A stretch of 64,000 bases of DNA, from NCBI RefSeq assembly GCF_002272135.1, contig NZ_NPBF01000026.1, forward strand, positions 1 to 64,000, written 5' to 3'. This document shows positions 61,170 through 64,000 of this stretch, one piece after another (positions within the stretch are counted from its first letter, which is position 1; each line of letters opens with the position of its first letter). The position numbers were made by a program, and so were the translations under genes. The notes beneath the pieces are model-generated. The model searched no databases and was not told the DNA's origin. It saw nothing but the letters and a program-made list of their open reading frames with translations. Source of the stretch: Virgibacillus sp. 7505. Its GTDB lineage: Bacteria; Bacillota; Bacilli; Bacillales; Amphibacillaceae.

Positions 61170-61217
61170 AGAAACAGAACTCAATTTAAGTCAAAATAAA
61201 TTCATAGCTACTACTTG

Positions 61218-61245
61218 AAAATCCCTTTCTAAAGGGATTTTTTTG
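61218..61245 (+). terminator. Terminator upstream of cyd operon
   Basis: Stem AAAATCCCTT/AAGGGATTTT followed by TTTTG. Confidence 0.85.
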
Positions 61246-61259
61246 TTTGTTAACAAAGC

Positions 61260-61357
61260 TGTGACGATTACGCCACAAATTGTTCAATATTTCACAATCC
61301 CAAATAGGAAGACAGGAGTATACTAAATGTAACAGGACATTGTGACTAATTTCACAT
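61260..61357. promoter_or_regulatory. Three Rex-like operators upstream of cydA
   Basis: TGTGACGATTACGCCACA (61260-61277), TTGTTCAATATTTCACAA (61280-61297) and TTGTGACTAATTTCACAT (61340-61357). All show the TTGTGA-N6-TCACAA architecture with 0-3 arm mismatches. In B. subtilis cydABCD is repressed by Rex, the NADH sensor, through several such sites. The last one also fits Fnr spacing. Confidence 0.7.
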
Positions 61358-61396
61358 AGTTTCCGATAAAATTATGAAAAGAAAGAAGGCGGCAAA

Positions 61397-62797
61397 ATGG
61401 ATGTTGTAGAGCTTTCGCGTATCCAATTTGCATCAACGACGTTGTTCCACTTCCTATTCGTTCCGTTAAGTATAGGATTGGCATTCATCATTGCAATCAT
61501 GGAAACATTGTATGTTGTCAAAAAAGACGATAAATATAAAAAAATGGCGAAGTTCTGGGGACATATATTCCTGATCAACTTCGCAGTCGGTGTTGTCACC
61601 GGTATATTACAGGAATTCCAATTCGGGATGAACTGGTCGGAATACTCCCGTTTTGTAGGGGATGTTTTCGGTGCACCGCTTGCTATTGAAGCGCTGCTGG
61701 CATTCTTCATGGAGTCCACTTTCCTAGGTCTGTGGATTTTCGGTTGGGATCGCTTGCCAAAATGGGTGCATGCATTATGTATTTGGCTTGTATCCCTAGG
61801 TACGATTTTCTCTGCATTCTTCATTCTGTCTGCGAACTCATTCATGCAGCATCCAGTCGGAGAAGTATTGCAAAATGGCAGACTTGAGATGAATGACTTT
61901 CTGGCAATCATGACAAATGGTCAGCTTTGGGTCGAATTCCCGCATACAGTCTTCGGTTCGTTCGCGACTGGTGCATTATTCATCGTTGGTATTAGTGCCA
62001 TAGCTCTTTTGCGTAAGAAACATGTGGAATTCTATAAAGGTTCCTTTAAGGTTGCTATTGTTGTCGCTTTGATCAGTGGTATCGGTATCGCTTTATCCGG
62101 TCATGAGCAGGCATTATATCTTGTGGAAACACAGCCAATGAAAATGGCTGCCAGTGAGGGTCTTTGGGAAGACAGTGCCGATCCTGCACCTTGGACAGTA
62201 TTTGCCAATATCGATACCGAAGCGAAGGAAAATACGGGAGAACTTAAAATCCCTTATATGTTAAGTTTCTTATCTTATGGTACATTCAGCGGTTCAGTAG
62301 AAGGCATGAATTCCTTGCAGGAACGTTATACAGAGCTATACGGACCTGGCAATTACATCCCGCCTGTCAAAACGACATTCTGGAGTTTCCGTGTCATGAC
62401 GGTACTAGGCGGAGCAGTTTTAGCTCTATCTATCTGGGGTGCTTATCTTTATGCACGTAAAAAACTCGTTAATAGCAAATGGTATCTGCGCTTGATGATC
62501 GTTGCAATCAGCTTCCCGTTTATCGGCAACTCTGCTGGTTGGATCATGACTGAAATCGGTCGTCAGCCATGGGTTGTATTTGGATATATGAAAACAGAGG
62601 ATGCGGTCAGTGCTGGTGTCACAGCTGGAGAAGTTCTTTTCTCCCTCATCACTTTCTCGGCCATGTACTTGATTCTGTTCGCGGTCATGATTACTTTGTT
62701 CGTCCGTGAAATCAAAAAAGGGCCGGAGCATGATGTAGAAGAAACAGAACCAATCGCAGACCCATTCACGAAGGAGGGTCAACATGCTTTCTCTTAA
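61397..62797 (+). CDS. cydA: Cytochrome bd ubiquinol/menaquinol oxidase subunit I
   Basis: 466 aa with nine membrane helices. Heme b595 ligand His18 in SRIQFASTTLFHFLFVPLS, a heme ligand His in EFPHTVFGSFATGALF (about 178), and the GRQPWVVFGYMKT loop (about 389). The quinol loop is the short version usual in Bacilli. It reduces oxygen to water using quinol at the cytoplasmic membrane, with high oxygen affinity. GAAAGAAGG precedes the ATG. Overlaps cydB by 14 bp. Confidence 0.97.
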   Translation: MDVVELSRIQFASTTLFHFLFVPLSIGLAFIIAIMETLYVVKKDDKYKKMAKFWGHIFLINFAVGVVTGILQEFQFGMNWSEYSRFVGDVFGAPLAIEALLAFFMESTFLGLWIFGWDRLPKWVHALCIWLVSLGTIFSAFFILSANSFMQHPVGEVLQNGRLEMNDFLAIMTNGQLWVEFPHTVFGSFATGALFIVGISAIALLRKKHVEFYKGSFKVAIVVALISGIGIALSGHEQALYLVETQPMKMAASEGLWEDSADPAPWTVFANIDTEAKENTGELKIPYMLSFLSYGTFSGSVEGMNSLQERYTELYGPGNYIPPVKTTFWSFRVMTVLGGAVLALSIWGAYLYARKKLVNSKWYLRLMIVAISFPFIGNSAGWIMTEIGRQPWVVFGYMKTEDAVSAGVTAGEVLFSLITFSAMYLILFAVMITLFVREIKKGPEHDVEETEPIADPFTKEGQHAFS

Positions 62798-63800
62798 TGA
62801 ATTTTGGTTTATCCTTGTCGCTGTTTTGTTCGTTGGCTTCTTCTTCCTGGAAGGCTTCGACTTCGGCGTCGGGATTGCAAGTAAATTTGTAGCTAAAGAT
62901 GATTTGGAAAAACGCGCTTTCATCAATTCGATCGGCCCATATTGGGATGCGAATGAAGTATGGCTCATCACAGCTATCGGAGCGATGTTCGCAGCTTTTC
63001 CGAACTGGTATGCGTCTATGCTAAGCGGTTTTTATCTTTGCTTCGCTTTCATTTTGTTCGGTCTGATCGGCCGCGGGGTGGCTTTCGAGTTCCGAGGCAA
63101 AGCGGAGCACCCGACGTGGCGCAAGACTTGGGATTGGGTGATTCTCTTCGGCAGTATCATTCCGCCGCTTGTTTTCGGTATCATGTTCACTGCGTTGATC
63201 CAAGGTGTACCGATTGACGAGAATATGCACATGCATGCTGGTGTGTCCGATGTCATCAATGTCTATACAGTTCTTGGCGGTGTGACGTTGACAATGCTTT
63301 GCGTATGGCACGGTCTTATCTTCGGAACACTACGTTTAATGGATACGTTACGTGAACGCTGCCGCAGTGCAGCAAAAAAATTGCTGCCAATCAACGCAAT
63401 TTTATTGGTTGCATTCCTTGGAATGACATTTTTTAAGACAGATATGTTCAGTGTCCATGGAAATATTTTAGAGTATCTATTCATGGTCGGTATTCTTGTG
63501 TATATCGCATCTGGCTACTTCATCACACGAAAACGTGATGGCTGGGCATTCCTGATGTCTGGTTTAATCATGATCCTGTTGATTGCTTCTGTGTTCATTG
63601 GTCTATTCCCTCGGGTAATGATCAGTTCTATCAGTGAAGCTTACAGCTTGACTGTACAGTCAGCATCATCAGGAGATTATTCATTGAAAGTCATGACCTA
63701 TATCAGTTTGGCATTGCTGCCATTCGTGTTAGGCTATCAAATTTGGAGCTACTACGTTTTCCGTAAACGTGTAGATCATAAGGAGCATATGGAATACTAA
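62784..63800 (+). CDS. cydB: Cytochrome bd oxidase subunit II
   Basis: 338 aa, eight membrane helices. EGFDFGVGIASKFVA (about 24) and SIGPYWDANEVWLI (about 50) are the standard CydB motifs, as is GRGVAFEFRGKAEHPTWRKTWD (key residues G-R-G-V-A-F-E-F-R). AAGGAGGG precedes the ATG. Its stop TAA shares one base with the next ATG. Confidence 0.97.
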   Translation: MLSLNEFWFILVAVLFVGFFFLEGFDFGVGIASKFVAKDDLEKRAFINSIGPYWDANEVWLITAIGAMFAAFPNWYASMLSGFYLCFAFILFGLIGRGVAFEFRGKAEHPTWRKTWDWVILFGSIIPPLVFGIMFTALIQGVPIDENMHMHAGVSDVINVYTVLGGVTLTMLCVWHGLIFGTLRLMDTLRERCRSAAKKLLPINAILLVAFLGMTFFKTDMFSVHGNILEYLFMVGILVYIASGYFITRKRDGWAFLMSGLIMILLIASVFIGLFPRVMISSISEAYSLTVQSASSGDYSLKVMTYISLALLPFVLGYQIWSYYVFRKRVDHKEHMEY

Positions 63801-64000
63801 TGGGCAGAAATTTAATGGCTTACAAGGGAATAAAAACGGTGCTGGTAGGGCTATCCGCATTGACGCTGCTGCAAGCTGTGGCCATTATCTTTCAAGCGAA
63901 ATGGCTGGCGGAGGCCATCACGCACCTATTCCATGGGGAAAGCTTTGTTTCCCAAATACCACTGATAGGCTGCTTTATAGCAGCCTTTCTTGCTAGGCAG
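63800..64000 (+). CDS. cydD: CydD, ABC exporter subunit for cytochrome bd assembly (partial)
   Basis: Only the first 67 codons lie in the window. They read MGRNLMAYKGIKTVLVGLSA followed by a first membrane helix and FQAKWLAEAITHLFHGE, as in CydD proteins of Bacilli. CydDC exports glutathione- or cysteine-type thiols and is needed to assemble cytochrome bd. Start overlaps the cydB stop (TAATG), so translation is coupled. The right edge of the window cuts the gene; cydC should follow. Confidence 0.88.
   Translation, partial: MGRNLMAYKGIKTVLVGLSALTLLQAVAIIFQAKWLAEAITHLFHGESFVSQIPLIGCFIAAFLARQ

Noticed and set aside
61372-61911. 179-codon ORF antisense to cydA
   Set aside because: Shadow of cydA; no start signal.

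Overview
The window reads as chromosomal DNA of a low-to-mid GC Bacillaceae bacterium. I suspect a Terribacillus- or Oceanobacillus-like genus, but that is only an impression from the proteins. The evidence is strong Shine-Dalgarno sites (GGAGG), frequent TTG/GTG starts, S-box riboswitches, catabolite-response (cre) sites, a CodY-like box, Rex-like sites before cydAB, PdxST vitamin B6 synthesis, LipM and an LPXTG-type surface protein. No phage, insertion sequence, CRISPR array or rRNA was seen. The region is ordinary core plus metabolic accessory DNA with several small scars of gene decay.

Layout. 1-9.4 kb: tRNA-Leu(CAA), a lipoprotein, an aldo/keto reductase, a permease with an M20 carbamoylase-type hydrolase, a wall-anchored 5'-nucleotidase, and an AraC regulator with a short-chain dehydrogenase. 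9.4-18 kb: a DUF4317 protein, a dimethylsulfone monooxygenase under a SAM riboswitch, dihydroxyacetone kinase, a secreted metzincin protease, and a VOC / nitronate monooxygenase / NUDIX / phosphatase cluster behind a CodY-like box.

18-28.8 kb is a sulfur and methionine block. A minus-strand operon (M20D deacylase plus a complete Opp/Dpp-type ABC importer) and a plus-strand operon (metI, metC, a YxjG-like methyltransferase) diverge from back-to-back SAM riboswitches. With the sfnG riboswitch, three S-boxes lie within 13.5 kb. The inferred logic is that low SAM turns on scavenging of dimethylsulfone sulfur, uptake and deacylation of an unknown amino-acid conjugate or peptide, and transsulfuration to methionine.

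29-44 kb: lipM-lipA, a DMT exporter, an aldA-fucO pair with a cre site, a membrane-anchored acidic protein, pdxS-pdxT, an aldehyde dehydrogenase, and a MocR regulator that is probably PdxR because the same TGTTATA repeats precede it and pdxS. 44-52 kb: a TetR/MMPL exporter pair, a small alarmone synthetase, an orphan PTS IIC, small membrane proteins, and two decayed genes (a DapA-family remnant and a frameshifted acetyltransferase).

51-55 kb: a LacI regulator, a HisD-like dehydrogenase and a GntP permease with twin operators form a compact catabolic module of unknown substrate. 55-64 kb: two sensor-STAS proteins related to stressosome RsbR proteins, a YitT protein, a YhfP-like reductase, a 46-residue membrane protein with an Rex/Fnr-like operator, an acetyltransferase, a nucleotidyltransferase-like protein, and cydA-cydB-cydD, the last cut by the window edge. 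Two genes (histidine phosphatase and MMPL exporter) appear to start at ATA codons.
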